Positions 11,881 through 24,060 of a stretch of 64,000 bases of DNA are shown here, in pieces (the first letter of the stretch is position 1; each line of letters begins with the position of its first letter). Location: the NCBI GenBank assembly GCA_951799445.1, contig OX637287.1, positions 32,072,224-32,136,223 on the forward strand, given 5' to 3'. Both the position numbers and the translations under genes were made by a program. The notes below the pieces were generated by a model. That model searched no databases and was not told where the DNA came from. It was given only the letters and a program-made list of their open reading frames with translations. This stretch comes from Pseudisothecium myosuroides (lineage: Eukaryota; Streptophyta; Bryopsida; Hypnales; Lembophyllaceae).

Positions 11881-13950
11881 ACTAGTCTGATATTTCTAAA
11901 ACTAACTGCTGGTCTGGTGTTTCTAAACTAAAAGCTGGTCTAGTATTTCCAAAACTAAACAAACAACCAACTAACTAAAAGGAATAAGCAAAATACTAAA
12001 CTAAATGATAATTTTTGGATTTTTGGGATAACTAGCAAAACAAACTAATCTAAGGTTTTTTTGGGATTTTTTGGGATAGAGTGGTAAACTAAACAAAACA
12101 GCAAAAATTTGTGACTTGGCCATGAAAGCAAAACAAACACATGAGCAAATTCCAGCGGAAGAAAGGAAGCCATTGGGCGTGAGTTCTTGGCTTAAGTAGC
12201 CAACACGCCGGGGGGGTTTTCCCAATTATTCCTTCGAGGTAATTGTCTTAAAGTCAAAGCTTCACCGTGCGGGAGCTACCCTAGGAAAAACTTGTGGAAT
12301 ATGGTTCCAAATAGTTGTAGGAATGTTTCAATTCTTAAAGGAGGTACACATGAAAGTGTTTATACCGAACATTAAGGATTAAAAGAATTCCTAAGGTCTC
12401 CAACAGTTTTAATTCCTAAATGAGGTACTCATGAAAGTGTATAAACCAAAAATTAGGAATTAAATCAAACCAAACTCTGTTATACAACAAAGTTTGGTTG
12501 GTGTTTTGAGTATTAGAATCTTTTGGTAAAGACTAGCTTCACCGCTTTAAGAATTCTGACTCAATGGCTATTACAAAACATAAAATTAGTGCACAAAAGA
12601 TGGCATGCAAGTTTTGGGGGATGAAACCTCCCGAAAAGTGTGGTTTTAGTGTGGTTTTGAAGGTGGAAAGGGAACCCCAAGTCCTCTAACCAAATCCTCC
12701 ACTAAAAGAAAGTGAAGAAAGCAAAATGAGCAAAAGATGACCAAATTTGGTCTAACTAAATGCTTCCGACAAAGCCGGTAAGCAAAATGAACAACAGAGA
12801 GTTTCTACACTCCGACAGAGTGTTGGTAGGTAGATAATGAAAAATGGGGTATGAGAAACTTTGCGGGGAGGCCTTATATACTCGCTAGAAGGCCCCACCA
12901 CTTAATTTACCATGGGATATTTGATTCTTTTACTCAAAAACTACCTAAAGCTAAATTCTAAACTACCCTAAGATATTTGCTAAATAATCTTTGTTTAATC
13001 TTTAGAATTTTCAAGAACAAGCCTTAATTAGCAAGGAAATCTTGTCCAAATAAAATCTAAGATTTTTTCCAAAGATATTTAAGAAATTAACTATTTTGAC
13101 CTTGAGATAATTTGTGATTAACCCTAGGATATTTCCAAATATTCTTAGTTTAATCTAAATTGACTTTTAAAGGAAAGATTTGAAATCTTAATTAAATCCA
13201 ATCTTCAATTTCCACCAAGATATTTCGTCAATTAACCTTGAATTACCGCTAATTACTCTAAAAAAGTCAAACTTACGGTTGAACTCTTCCTATCTTCTTG
13301 AGAACAACTCCAAATTGAAAACCGATTGCGCCATCGCATTCAGAAGACTCCAATTAGTCTTAGGGACCCCTTAACCCCCACTTTCAGGCTGTAAATACTC
13401 GTAAAAACCACTAACAATAACTTCAAAGAAAAGTCAAAATCCCAACTAATGGAATTTGAATTTCCCGAGAAAACTGACTGGCTAGGGTTGCTTGGAAGGT
13501 TTGTGAGAGTAAAAAAACATTCATTGTTTGCAACATTCGAACACCACCAGCTCCTGGTTCGCCGGTCAACCCGCCGCCATGTTGTAATTTCTTGTTAAAT
13601 TCGATGTCGTTGCCGATTCTGGTATTTTTGACTATCAGAAAGTCTTCAAACTTGACTAGTCGCTTATTTTGTATATAAAACTCTAATCTAATTTTTAGTG
13701 AGATTTTACCGCACTCTGGGTAATTTCTATAAAATTACCATCAGTTTCAAAGGCGGTTGACTTCCCATGGAGTCATTGTGGAGTTTTGTAAAATCCCGAA
13801 ATTTTTGGACAATCCTCTAGGAAGTGTCCAAAAGCTAAGGGAAAAATCAAACCTCCAATAAGGATGCTAAATTTAGTGGTTCCTTAATAATTTCCACCCG
13901 AGGGGGAAATTAATCTGATATCGGGGTTTGTCGTGGGTGATTAGCTCCTC

Positions 13951-14440
13951 TATTGATCTCTTGGCATGCTTTTACCCTAAAAGCACCTTTCTGTAAGCTC
14001 CAATCACCTCGTCCTTCTTCTACTTTGCATTCTAGTTTGTATTCTTCAACATTTGCAGGTTTTCACATAACTAGTCCAAACTTTATATGAATTGGATCTA
14101 GATACTTCTAAACCTAAACATAGACTCTTATGATTCAGCTAGGCTGTCACATGTGCTCACATGTCGAGTTTTACATGGACAAGACACTAGAACTGGCTAA
14201 TTCACACATTCTCACATCTTTCTAAAACATAAATACGGACTCTAAGGCACTAAACTAAGACCTAAACATAGAAAAGCAGAGTATTTCGTGCTTTCCATGA
14301 TTTTAGAAAGACTCCTCATTAATCTGGTAGGGACTTCTACCAAACTCCTCTCAACTACTAATTCATGCTATTTTGCATGAATTAACACTAAAAACTAACA
14401 ATAAATCGCGAAAAATAAACTCAGAGCTCTAAGTGCTAAC
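13951..14440. other. AT-rich spacer between two K copies
   Basis: No gene or clear element. Contains words of the K type (CTAAACATAGACTC repeated near 14110 and 14262). Confidence 0.4.
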
Positions 14441-14754
14441 TTGAGGGCTCACACCTACCAAGTTTAGTTTCAAAAACATAGTTTTTGAAGTCCAAGTGTA
14501 GTTTCAAAAAGTCTTAGTACCACCTCACCCCAAGAAATGTGGACATAGAATTCCAAGAGGAATCAACCCTAATTTGTGTACTTTACAAATAAAGTGAAAA
14601 TTGGTGCCTTATATTTGTTTTAACACTATACTATTGGAAAGTCAAAATTAGCATTTCAAGAGTCCATCCAAGTTGTTAAAAAGTTGGAGAGGAGTCTAAA
14701 CATTGAGGGAGAGAAAATCATATAGGCCGTCGACCCCCTAGACAGGCAACCAAA

Positions 14755-14945
14755 GTCAGAACGGAGCCAACAACTCAAGTACCGAAGGAGCCTACAGCCA
14801 AGTACCGAGACGGAGCCCCAGCGGCCAAATACTGGGAGGAGCCCGCAGCCCAAGTACCGAGATGGAGCTCCAGCGGCCAAGTACCAGAAGGAGCCTGTAG
14901 CCTAAGTATTGGAGGAGCCCAACAACCAAGTACTAGGACAAGACC
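14755..14945. repeat. Minisatellite, 28-30 bp units
   Basis: About six to seven copies of a unit built from GGAGCC-CAGC-CAAGTACCGAG, with clear drift between copies. GC-rich compared with the surrounding AT-rich DNA. Confidence 0.85.
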
Positions 14946-15034
14946 CAACAGCTTGAGCTAGTAGCGCCTCGACACGTGGCCGCCCCGTCACCACCGGCGG
15001 AGGGGGTTCTGGCCAGTGGCAACACGCTACCTGT

Positions 15035-15195
15035 TGAGGCTGGTAAAGGCTCCTTCGACAATCGAGGCCTAGGAGATAATTGGAAGCCTAGGAAGCCATA
15101 AGGGCTGGTCTAACAGTCGAGAGCCTAGGAGTTGAGCAAGGCTGGTTCGACAAATGGGAAGCTTGGGAGATAATCGGAAGCCTATGGGGACTGTA
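15035..15195. repeat. Second minisatellite core, roughly 60-70 bp units
   Basis: Two to three units containing GAAGCCTAGGAGATAATCGG or close variants, alternating with AGGCTGGTTCGACAA. Separate from the preceding array. Confidence 0.65.
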
Positions 15196-16774
15196 TGATG
15201 GCTGCGAGATGGGCCAGTCCTAGGGAAAAAATTGATTTTTTGTTGTCTTGAAAAAAATCCAACTTCAAATGGCAACTACTCAAAACTAAAATTACAATTT
15301 GCAATAGAAGGGGAGAGTCATAATTAGAGTAGAATTAGACACAAATTAGTATAGGAAGGATTGGAAGGGAAAGTTAAAAAAAACTTAGAAGCCGTAGGAA
15401 CTCTTAAAAGTTGCAAAATATTCAAGGAAATAGGAATTGGAGGAAAGAAGGGATAACTAGAAACTTGTCCATTATTTGAATAGATAGAACCTCCTATACC
15501 CAAATTACAAATAGAAGAATGAGGAGCTAGTTGGGAACTTGGAAGGATTTTGAGAATTTATAAGATTTGGGAGAAAATCTTAAGAAATGTGTTTGAACCA
15601 TTAGAGTTAGGATTAGATAATAATTGACTTGGATAGGGATAAGGGTCTTCCAAAGTTCAATTATTATTTGGGAATTTGAAGCATTAGGATTTTATTCCAT
15701 TAAAAGTCAACTACTAGAATAAAACAATGGTAGGGAAATAGTGTTAGAAGAAAAGAAAGAAGTAGGAAAGAAAGAAGAAGGTAGTTAGGAGTCCAAAAAC
15801 TTGTAGTAGTTCCCCACTTTCAAGCGGTGAGCAAAATTACAATACAACACTAAACATGGCGGATGAAGAATATTTTGAGGAGGTTTTCTACAATGTGGTG
15901 AATGACACCCAACTTGAAGTAAGTTATTAATTCCTCCATTCTCTTTAGAATTGTTTATTTATTAGCACTTGAAACATTTAGCCGAACTTCAAGTCCAATT
16001 CAAAGGATCAAAATTGGGTTGTATCCAAAGTTTATCTACAGAAATCTGTAGAGTTGGATTAGAGGGTTCCAAAAACATATGACACTTAGAAAATAGAGTT
16101 AAAACAAGTAAAATATGAAATGATGAAGTTTAACACCTAAATTGGATGAAAATTAATTAAAATTATCTAAGGAGAACAAGATTAAAAATCAAGGAGTAAA
16201 AGTAAATCAAATTCCAAAAGTGAAATTACAAGTGAATTTGAAAAGTAAATTAGTAGTAATTCATGGATGAAGTTTAGGTTATGAACGGATGAAGTAACTT
16301 GAGAATAGTTCATCAAAGATAAAACTTAGAATTTATAATATATTATTAGAAATAAAGTTTCAAAATCAACTGAAATAGTCTAAGTATTTAAACAAGTGGA
16401 TGAAGTTTGAGGAACCGATTAGCAGTCAAATTTCATCAGTCCATAATTCTTGGTGGATTAAGTTGAGTTTTACATTTTTGGAAATGGCATGAGATTATCT
16501 ATCACTTAGGATTGCTAAATTTAGATTGAATTCACTTTGACCAAAAAATCACAGCGGCCAAGGTAGTTAACCAATTAGGTTAAAACTTGGGTTTTTGTGG
16601 GTCTGTTTTCTTGATTGTGTTGCATGTTTTTGCACCTTTAAGACTTAGAAAAAGATCCATTGCTTGGAAGGCACAATGGATTGGCGCTAGGCACCCATTA
16701 GAAAAGAATTCAAACTAAACATAAGAGCCTGATTGTGCTCAATTATTTACCAAGGGTGGATAAATAAACGCTCA

Positions 16775-17225
16775 CAAGGTGATGGAGGTTCCAACGGGCT
16801 TCATATACTTGATTAAACTACTCTTTATAAATGCAGAAGCTACCGTGAGCATTAATGGTAAAGACTCGACATAATTTCCAATCTTACGGGGGGGCCACCA
16901 AGGGTGTCCCTTGGCACCATACTTATTCTTTTTCGTTGGCAAAGCCTTAAATGCCGCTGCCAAGCACTTGGATTGCAATAAAGAGCTTTGGGGTATCTCT
17001 CTCCCTACCTTGGAGGAAGTTCAACTCAACAACCAATACGCTGATGACGTTAATTTCACCATCTAAAGAGAAGAACGCAACTTCAGGGGACTCGCAACTT
17101 TAATCAATCGATATGGCACAGCGACAGGACTCATCATCAACTGGCCAAAGTAGTATATTCTATTAGATCTTGTCAAAGCCTCCTCCAATTTGGTCGACCT
17201 CTATCAGCTACTCGTAGGTGGAGGA
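16775..17225 (+). pseudogene. L1-type LINE reverse transcriptase fragment 2 (palm and thumb)
   Basis: One frame gives IKLLFINAEATVSINGKDST, then HQGCPLAPYLFFF (the conserved R-QGCPLAPYLF block), then QYADDVNF, the YADD catalytic motif of non-LTR reverse transcriptases, then ATGLIINWPK (the family's TGLKINWSKS thumb block). Stops interrupt the same frame at three points: after KDST, after NFTI and after NWPK. The piece covers the part of the RT missing from the fragment at 567-1370, but it is a separate, dead insertion. It ends where another repeat begins at about 17226. Confidence 0.85.
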
Positions 17226-17381
17226 ACGCCAACACTACAAGAAAGTGGCTATGCCAAGGACTGCAATATACAATTGTCTCGCAATCATTTTGGACACAAG
17301 GAACTGTAACATGACTCGGGGCCCTGGAGTCACGTTACAGTCATTTCGGACAAGTTGTTTATATACAATTGCAGTTTTTAA

Positions 17382-18306
17382 CCCCTAAAGTTCCTTGACT
17401 ATGTTCTCACCAAAAATGCTCCAAAACTGCCATTTCTAATACAAGTACCAAATTTTTGAAAAATATCATTTTTGGACACATGTAACCATAGGATCTTGTA
17501 GTATTCTGGTTTGAGAATATGTGGAAAAAATTTCAGAAATTTCCATCGTGTAGATTGGAAGATATATTAGCATTTGAAGTGGCAAAAGTCCTTTTTTTGG
17601 CCCTGCGAGAAACCGGGCAGCTGCACTTCACAAGGTCAGATTATTATGAAAAAATTTCCAAAATGGTTGTGCTTCTTTGGATTCATTCTTTAGGGCAAGT
17701 TGGCTACATGCTTGAAAAATTTCAGATCATTTGGAATTGTACAACATATAGGAAAAAAATAGTAAGTAGAAAGAAGTAGAGAATGGTTCAAAACACTAAA
17801 TTGTTAAGAAGTTAATTATGGAATTGAAAAATGCCAATCCCAATAGTTGCAATGTTGTAATAAACAATCTACACCCTAAAATTTTATTTCTTTTGAAAAA
17901 TATTGAAAATTGAGTGAAATAAACGGCTTCAAAGTTTATTTTAGAGTTAACTGCCCGCAAACTAAAAATCCTCATAACATTTGACTCATTGATCAGAATG
18001 GAATGATTCAAAGCTTTCCACATATATATATATATATATGTCTAATAAACTAATTTCAAATTTTTATTTTTGAAAAAAGTGATTTTTTTTTATCTGCCCG
18101 AACTGCTCGAGTTGACCAACAAACAACATATTAGGCCATAACTTTTGACTCGTATTTCCAAATGTCATGAAATTTGGTGCATATGAAAGATATTCCTTGT
18201 TCCCACCTTCTATAAAAGTTTCAGACCAAAATATGAAAATCTCTAGTCACACGTACCTGCCCAAAATATCTATGTTGCCAAAAAAGGCATGTTGGTCCTT
18301 TAGGGG
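17382..18306. mobile_element. TTAA-flanked element, family A copy 1
   Basis: Begins CCCCTAAAGTTCCTTGACTA and ends GGTCCTTTAGGGG. It is flanked exactly by TTAA on both sides (17378-17381 and 18307-18310). About 925 bases, no transposase frame. Nearly collinear with 55860-56785, with further copies at 52928-53904 and, inverted, 45687-46595. A TTAA target with ends starting CCC is the signature of piggyBac-like elements; the family assignment is inference because no transposase is visible. Confidence 0.8.
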
Positions 18307-18393
18307 TTAATATCACTAACAATGAAGTCCGATGGATGACAGAGTGGATGAAAGAGCACTTCCTTTCTGGTGATAAGGAAAGAGAGGGATTAA

Positions 18394-19319
18394 TCCCCAA
18401 AGGACCAAGGCCTTTTTTCTGCCAAAAAACACTCAAAACTGCCATATCTATAGCAAAGAGTAAAAAAATTGAAAATTATTTTTTGTCACATCTAACTGTA
18501 GGATCTTACACCTAACTAGTATGAAAGTGTGTGGAAAAAATTTCAGAATTTTTGACCGCATAAATTGCAAGATATCTACGTTTAAAGTAAAAAAAACAAC
18601 TTTTTCAACACATTGCGAGACTAGATTTTTTTACTTTGAACATTTTTAACTTAAATTTTTTGCACTATAGAGTTTTGAGCTTTAAATCTTTATAGTGGAG
18701 AATTGAGTTGAGAGTCTAGGAAAAAAAAAATGTTCAAAAAAACTTAATTATCATTCTTAAAAAAATTGTTAAATAGAAGTAAGTACAAGATAGAAGGAAA
18801 ATCTAAAATATTAATATATTTTAGATGGAATTAAAATGCACTAATCCCAATGGTGAGATTGTTATAGCAAGTAAATCAAACCATGTAAGAAAAAGATTTG
18901 AAAAATTGAAAAAATTGCATTCAGAAATGAATCCTACAAGTTATTTTTTTCAAGAAGATGCTCTAACTACCCAAAAAACAAGAATGTCCATAACTTTCTC
19001 ATAACAAATCCAAATGAAATGAATCAAAGCTTTCCAGATAGACAAAAATATAATCTATGAGAAAAAAATATTTTAAAAAAAATTCAAATTTTTGTCCTTT
19101 TTTTTTTGCTACCTGAGTTGCCCCCGTCCCCTGTTTTGAGCTTATTTGGTCATAACTTTTGTTCACAGGCACTGATTGTGAAAAAAATTGTGTTCCTACA
19201 AAGCTTATCAATTTTCTACCTCCAAAAAAAGTTTCAAAAAATCACGACAAAATTTTCAGCCTGTAGGTACCTACCCGAAGACGCATTTGTCCCCCAAAGG
19301 AACAACGGTCTTTTAGGGG
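18394..19319. mobile_element. TTAA-flanked element, family B copy 1
   Basis: Left end TCCCCAAAGGACCAAGGCC, right end GGTCTTTTAGGGG, flanked by TTAA at 18390-18393 and 19320-19323. Same length as family A (about 926 bases) but a different interior. It matches, in reverse, the two halves of 52425-54329. Non-coding. Confidence 0.75.
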
Positions 19320-19989
19320 TTAAGGAAACAACTCTGGGGTTGACACATGGAAAGTGCCACAATATGGGACCTACGTGGACAGCCACATGGCTAGTCATAC
19401 TGCAGTCATGTTATAGTTGCATCAGACCCCTTATACATCTAACAAGGACATCCACGTAGGAAGTCATTTGAAAGTCATGCTACAATCTCTTTTTAGCCGT
19501 TGCAGAGTAGTGGACAGAAGTGCTGTCGTAGTCATTCTGAAGTTATGTTTCACTCTTACAACGTCTGAAGTCCACGACCACGACCAAAATCGTCAGACAG
19601 TCTATGGGCACTGGAATATCCACCCCTAGTAATAAAGCGAACATGACCAGGTTCTTAGCTTTTATCCACTTTTGATTTAAGGGGTGTTGTGAGCGTAGTC
19701 CACTGTACCTTTCAAGCAATGGATCTTGCTAATGTTTCCTAAGTTTTTGTGGATGGGCAAAAGAATTGACTAGAGATGCAAATGATGACTTTCAACTAGC
19801 TGCCAATGATCAGGGGTCATAGTGATTTAATGGTGAAATTCTACTATCCTAACTACCTATCCAATGTCTAGGATAGACTGGGACAGTGGGTAGTTGGTGC
19901 CATTCCTAAGAACCCAAATTAACTGAAATGGGGACCCCTATGTTCCTTCCATGAACCCTTAAGACTATCTTCTATTGTTCTAACTTCCA

Positions 19990-20700
19990 ATACAATTCTA
20001 GTTTTAACTCCTAAGGTTAATTCTAAGTTTCTATTCTTACTAAATTTTCACTTCTTAAAGTTAATTCTAACTTTTAACTTCTACTTCTAAAATTTAACCT
20101 CTAAACTCTAACTTTTAGCTTCTACCTCTAACTTTTTACCTTTAAAATTACTCTATGTTTTAACTTTTGACTCTAAGTTTTTACTTCTAAACTAATTCTA
20201 AATTTTAACCTCTAAATTCAACTCTAACTTCTAACTTTTCACTTCCAATTTTCCTTCTAAACTAACTCTAGAATTTAACTTCTACCTTCTTATCCCTATG
20301 TTTTAACTTTCAATCTTAGAGTTTTACTTCTAGAATTAACCCTAAATTTCAACTCTAAGTTCAACTTTCTGTTCAACTTCTAGATTAATTCTAACTTCTA
20401 AATTTGTTATTAAAAATCTAACTTTTAACTTCTAATATTTACCCTGATTTTTGACTCCTAGTTTAACTCTAACTTTTACTTCCAACTTACCCTAAGTTAT
20501 AAACTTTCTTTTAACCCTAGAATTTTCACTCCTAATCTTAACTCTAATTATTACTTCCTAAATTAACTCTAAATTTTAACTTTAAAATTTAACTTCTACA
20601 ATTAACCTTTTAAGTTGACTCTAGTTTTTAACCGCTAATTAATTCCTAATTTCCATTCTAAGTTCTACTTTTCTAATCTAAATCCCTAATTTCCGTCCAT
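19990..20700. repeat. Degenerate CTAACTTTTAACTT simple-repeat tract
   Basis: About 700 bases made almost entirely of variants of TCTAACTTTTAACTTC. Period is irregular (8-11 bases). Not a telomere repeat. Confidence 0.75.
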
Positions 20701-21599
20701 TGTTCCTTTTGGATGAAGTTTTAATCAAGTTCATCCGTCCTACCCCTTACCGCTCAACTTACCCTAGCGTGGTCAATTCAAAGCCAAATCTTATATGTAA
20801 TCTGTTTTCGGAAACCTCTACTTCTAATCTATAAACTTTTGAATCTAAACTTCTAATTTGCACTAATTTTGGCTTGCTAAGGTGGATTAAGGACTAATTA
20901 GTTACCAACTAATTAGGGAAAAACCACTAGGATTAATTTAATGACTCACCTTGTCACTACTGGTGTTGGAAATGACCTCGTCCTCGTCTGCATACGTATC
21001 CTCGTGCTCCATGGTGATCACTTGTTATTGTGTTTTTTTTCCCAAGGCTCACTGCTTAATTTGTAAAAAATCTTACACGTTTGATGATCTAACTCTCTTC
21101 CTTCCCTTTTCCTTTCTTTTTCTTTCCCCTCCTTTCTTCTACTCTAGAACTATTCTACCAACCGTTGTGATGGTGGTCTTACAACTCTAGTCTCAAACTC
21201 CACCACAGGTTAATGAGGCTTCCTACCCCCTTACACACTCTTCCTTTGCGTCATCCTAATCCTCCTCCCAACCGTCGCAAGAAGTTCTTTAGATTTCCTA
21301 CCTAATCCTATGGTTAGGTACTATTTATCGTCTCTCTCCATTCTCCTCCTATATCCTCTCCTCCTTCTCTAATTCTTCTTTATTGCTTGTAGACGTGCTT
21401 GTTAGTGATATAGTTAGGATTTGGAAGTTTTTTGTGCAGGTGACGTGTGGAGGTGTGACTTCTCTTTCTTCCTTCTTCCTTCCTACCTCTTGGTTACAAT
21501 CTGATTTTTTCCCACCTTAACTAGACCCCAAATTTTTGGTCCTAGTGTGGTTTAAAAAAAAATAAAATTAGGGCCCCATGGGGCATCATTTCGGAATGG

Positions 21600-21780
21600 T
21601 CTGGAATCCAGCCATGGTAGTTCAGAGTCCCGACTGGGTACTCAAGGCGTGGCCTCGACTTTGGCCCGATGCTGGTTGTATGCTGGCTAATATGTAGCTG
21701 GCTGCCAGCTGGTATGTCGGCCCGTATGCGGCTGATATGCTGGCTGGTATGCTGGCGGATGTACTGGCTGGCTCTTCTCA
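21600..21780. repeat. GC-rich minisatellite core of K copy 3
   Basis: Units of 12-16 bases around CTGGCTGGTATGCTGG and GCGGCTGATATGCTGG, about nine copies. Sequence unrelated to the cores in copies 1 and 2 although it lies at the same place in the repeat. Confidence 0.75.
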
Positions 21781-22923
21781 AAAATCCATTCTCTTGGGTT
21801 CCCTTAGGAGAACCCATTAATACAAATCTAAATCAGAGTTTTTGTGGGGAGTTAGTGCCAGGATCAAAGCTTCGCCGTTCAGGGGGGATAGGCCCAGAAT
21901 TTTGGATAGAGTGCTAAACTTAGCTAAACGTTACGGTACGGGTCACACTTCTTCTATAAACCTATGATTAATCTTGGAAACTAAACTTTGGACTTTCCCA
22001 AGAAGGTTTTGGAAACTAGACTTTGGAACTAAGGGTTATGGAGGTTCAAAGCTTCGCCCTAAATCGGGTTTAACACCAACTTTAGGACTTGCGACACTCC
22101 GAGGATTCAAAGCTCTACTGTCTGGGACTCTTTTAACACACACTGTAGGACTTGACTTAATTATAGGTCCAAAGCTTTGCCGTCCCGAGGGGGGTCCACA
22201 CAACAAGGGGGATGTTAGAAGAAGGTAAAAACACGTGAGTAAGGGAAACAAACAAGTTAGGAAAAATAGTGGCACACAAAACTTCACACGCTAAAGGCCC
22301 CCCAAAGCGGCATCGCCAAGGTACGGTGGGGGTGACTTTAGGATTAGTACAAGACACTAAAGGACTCTCAAGACACGCAAGTTAGCTCACAAGAATGCAC
22401 AAAAGAGAGAAGGGCTTTCAACTTGCAACAAAAGTACAAGAGAAAGTACACAAAGAGTACACAAGGTAAGATAGAAGGACCCCCGAGGACCTTCAAAGCT
22501 TGAAATATAACAACAATGGAGTCAAAAGTGCTCCAAAAACATTGTAGAGGTTTTTGGCTTCAAACGCCAAAATATCCAAAATAACTTGGACCTACGGACC
22601 CAAAACAAGTATTGGGGGTCATTCTAGAGAGAGAAATGGGGCCCTTTTATAGTTTTCTAAGGGCCCACCTCTCCCTCTAAATTCCTAACGGTAACCTTAT
22701 CAACTTGGATTTTCATCCTCATCCTCAAAGATTTTCATCCTAATCCCTAAAAAACGACTATCTACCATCTATGTTGGACCAACATCCTAACGTTTGGAGA
22801 TTAGCTCCAATCATCAAACGAAGTGCGTCATTGGCTCCAAATCGCCGTATTTAGTTGTATATCCCTCTCCTCCCCGTACTAGAACCAAAAATCCATCATA
22901 TGCTAATTTAGATTAAAAACCAA

Positions 22924-23144
22924 CACTACAAGAGAAAGGGGTGTTTTAAGTGAGCTTTTAAGTAGTGTCCTAGACACATGATTTTAAGTAATGACCTTTA
23001 AGGAGATTTTTAGCAAAATTTGACTTAAAACACATGTTTTTAAGTCAAATTTTGCTAAAAATCTCTTTAAAGGTCATTACTAAAAATCATGTGTCTAGGA
23101 CACTACTTAAAAACTCACTTAAAACACCCCTTTCTCTTGTAGTG
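22924..23144. mobile_element. CACTA-type foldback MITE, 221 bp
   Basis: Ends CACTACAAGAGAAAGGGG and its complement, with a 3-bp duplication CAA at 22921-22923 and 23145-23147. Both the CACTA termini and 3-bp TSD are hallmarks of the CACTA (En/Spm) superfamily. The two halves are almost perfect inverted copies of one another, meeting near 23033, so a transcript would fold into one long hairpin. Very little divergence between arms suggests a young insertion. Confidence 0.9.
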
Positions 23145-23404
23145 CAAGTCATGATAAATTCCTAAATCTTGGGAGTCTCCTATTTTGAAAAAAATAATTA
23201 GCCTAAGTTCTCTGGTAGGTGCAAGAGAGTAGGAAAGGACTCTTGGTTGACTTTGTTTCGCCATCGTATGGTCCTCGAATGCCAGTCAACGTCGCGGGGA
23301 CTCCGCCACGTAATTAATTCCCGAGGAATCTCGCCGGTTTGGGTACTTGCTGCTATCGGAATATCGTGAAACTTAACGGAGCCCATCATCAACATAAGAC
23401 AAGC

Positions 23405-24060
23405 TATTCCAATTTTTATTGAGATTTTACCATAATCTAGGTAATTTTCACAAAATTCCCGTTAGAGGTTAGAACGATTGACTGTCCGGAAGAGATTCTT
23501 CTGCAAGTTGGAAGATGCCGGGAATTTTCATGGGACCTCTTTGTGAGTCCCACAAAAGATGTGGAGGTGCGTTTCCATACCTGGCACAATTGGTCAATGG
23601 AGATTGAAACTGGCCATCTCCTTGAATTGTCAATGGTGCGGGAATCTTTTGCAGTTGAAGGAATCTTGACGAATCGATTTCGCCGTTGGACTCCTGGTAC
23701 AAGATTTTTCCTAGAGCACCATCCATAGGCAGTAGATTCCTCTACAGCCCCGTCTTGTGTTAGTGGCTCTTGCATGCTAACAATCGGGATTTTGGAAATT
23801 TATCGATCTAATGGGGAATTCTAAATCTAACTCTAGGACCCAACCTAGTGGCTTTGCTATGAATCTCTCGGACCAAATTAGCCATGAATTGCCACATTCA
23901 TGGTGGGATTTAGCCCTTTTCGGGACTATGTGACTCAAATCCTCCAAATCCTGCTATTTCGTGATTTCTACTCTATTTTTAGGCAAGATTTGGAAAAGTC
24001 CTTGGTATAAACACAAATCTAGACCAAATACTATAATGGATATGACGCAACCCTATTCTG
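23405..24060 (+). repeat. Repeat J copy 1, with a frame conserved in copy 2
   Basis: Strong similarity to the minus strand of 42860-43450. Both copies keep an open frame containing FHTWHNWS, LLELSM, RESFAVE and NRF..WTPG (here about 23555-23725). The product is not recognised. Similarity in this frame could be ordinary repeat homology or the trace of a retroelement protein. The J end is also the 3' part of repeat K. Confidence 0.5.

Larger units (their letters stand above)
9137..13950 (+). repeat. Long dispersed repeat K, copy 1
   Basis: AT-rich leader (9360-10900) full of CTAA/CTTCATCC-type words, an AATGAATAGTAA array, a GC-rich minisatellite core (11612-11880), then a line shared with 21890-21920 (GGATAGAGTG.TAAACT) and an AAAGCTTCACCGTG motif at about 12257. 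A TATATACT element reads on either strand near 12885. A J-type end (TGAGATTTTACC, about 13698) follows. The same order of blocks recurs at 19640-24130. No open frame survives and no paired LTRs were recognised. It behaves like a large non-autonomous retroelement or its remains. Confidence 0.5.
14441..16600 (-). repeat. Dispersed repeat K, copy 2 (inverted)
   Basis: Minus-oriented relative to copies 1 and 3. The AT-rich GGATGAAGTTTGAGG-type tract (16260-16450) is the complement of the CTTCATCC tract of copy 1 and lies on the opposite side of the GC-rich cores. No coding potential. Confidence 0.45.
17226..19640. other. Repeat block hosting TTAA elements A1 and B1; one CACTA-like end
   Basis: Starts with CACTACAAGAAAGTGGC at about 17232, which looks like a CACTA-superfamily left end. 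No matching right end was found, so this is only a hint. Between and around A1 and B1 are short spacers (18311-18389, 19324-19640) with no recognised gene. Confidence 0.35.

Noticed and set aside
14656..14880. Minus-strand 74-codon frame
   Set aside because: Lies in a GC-rich minisatellite; the repeated peptide pattern follows the DNA units.
17232..17260. Complete CACTA element starting here
   Set aside because: Only a left-end-like CACTACAAGAAA; no matching right end or duplication found.
17378..17390. CCCCTAAA ends as interstitial telomere repeats
   Set aside because: Only one unit per end, always next to TTAA and always at an element boundary; plant telomere repeats would be tandem.
17519..17779. 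86-codon frame in family A (also open at 55990)
   Set aside because: Not maintained in other A copies, no protein family recognised, and too short for a transposase.
19990..20700. CTAACTTT tract as a telomere-like array
   Set aside because: Irregular period and no run of the CCCTAAA unit.
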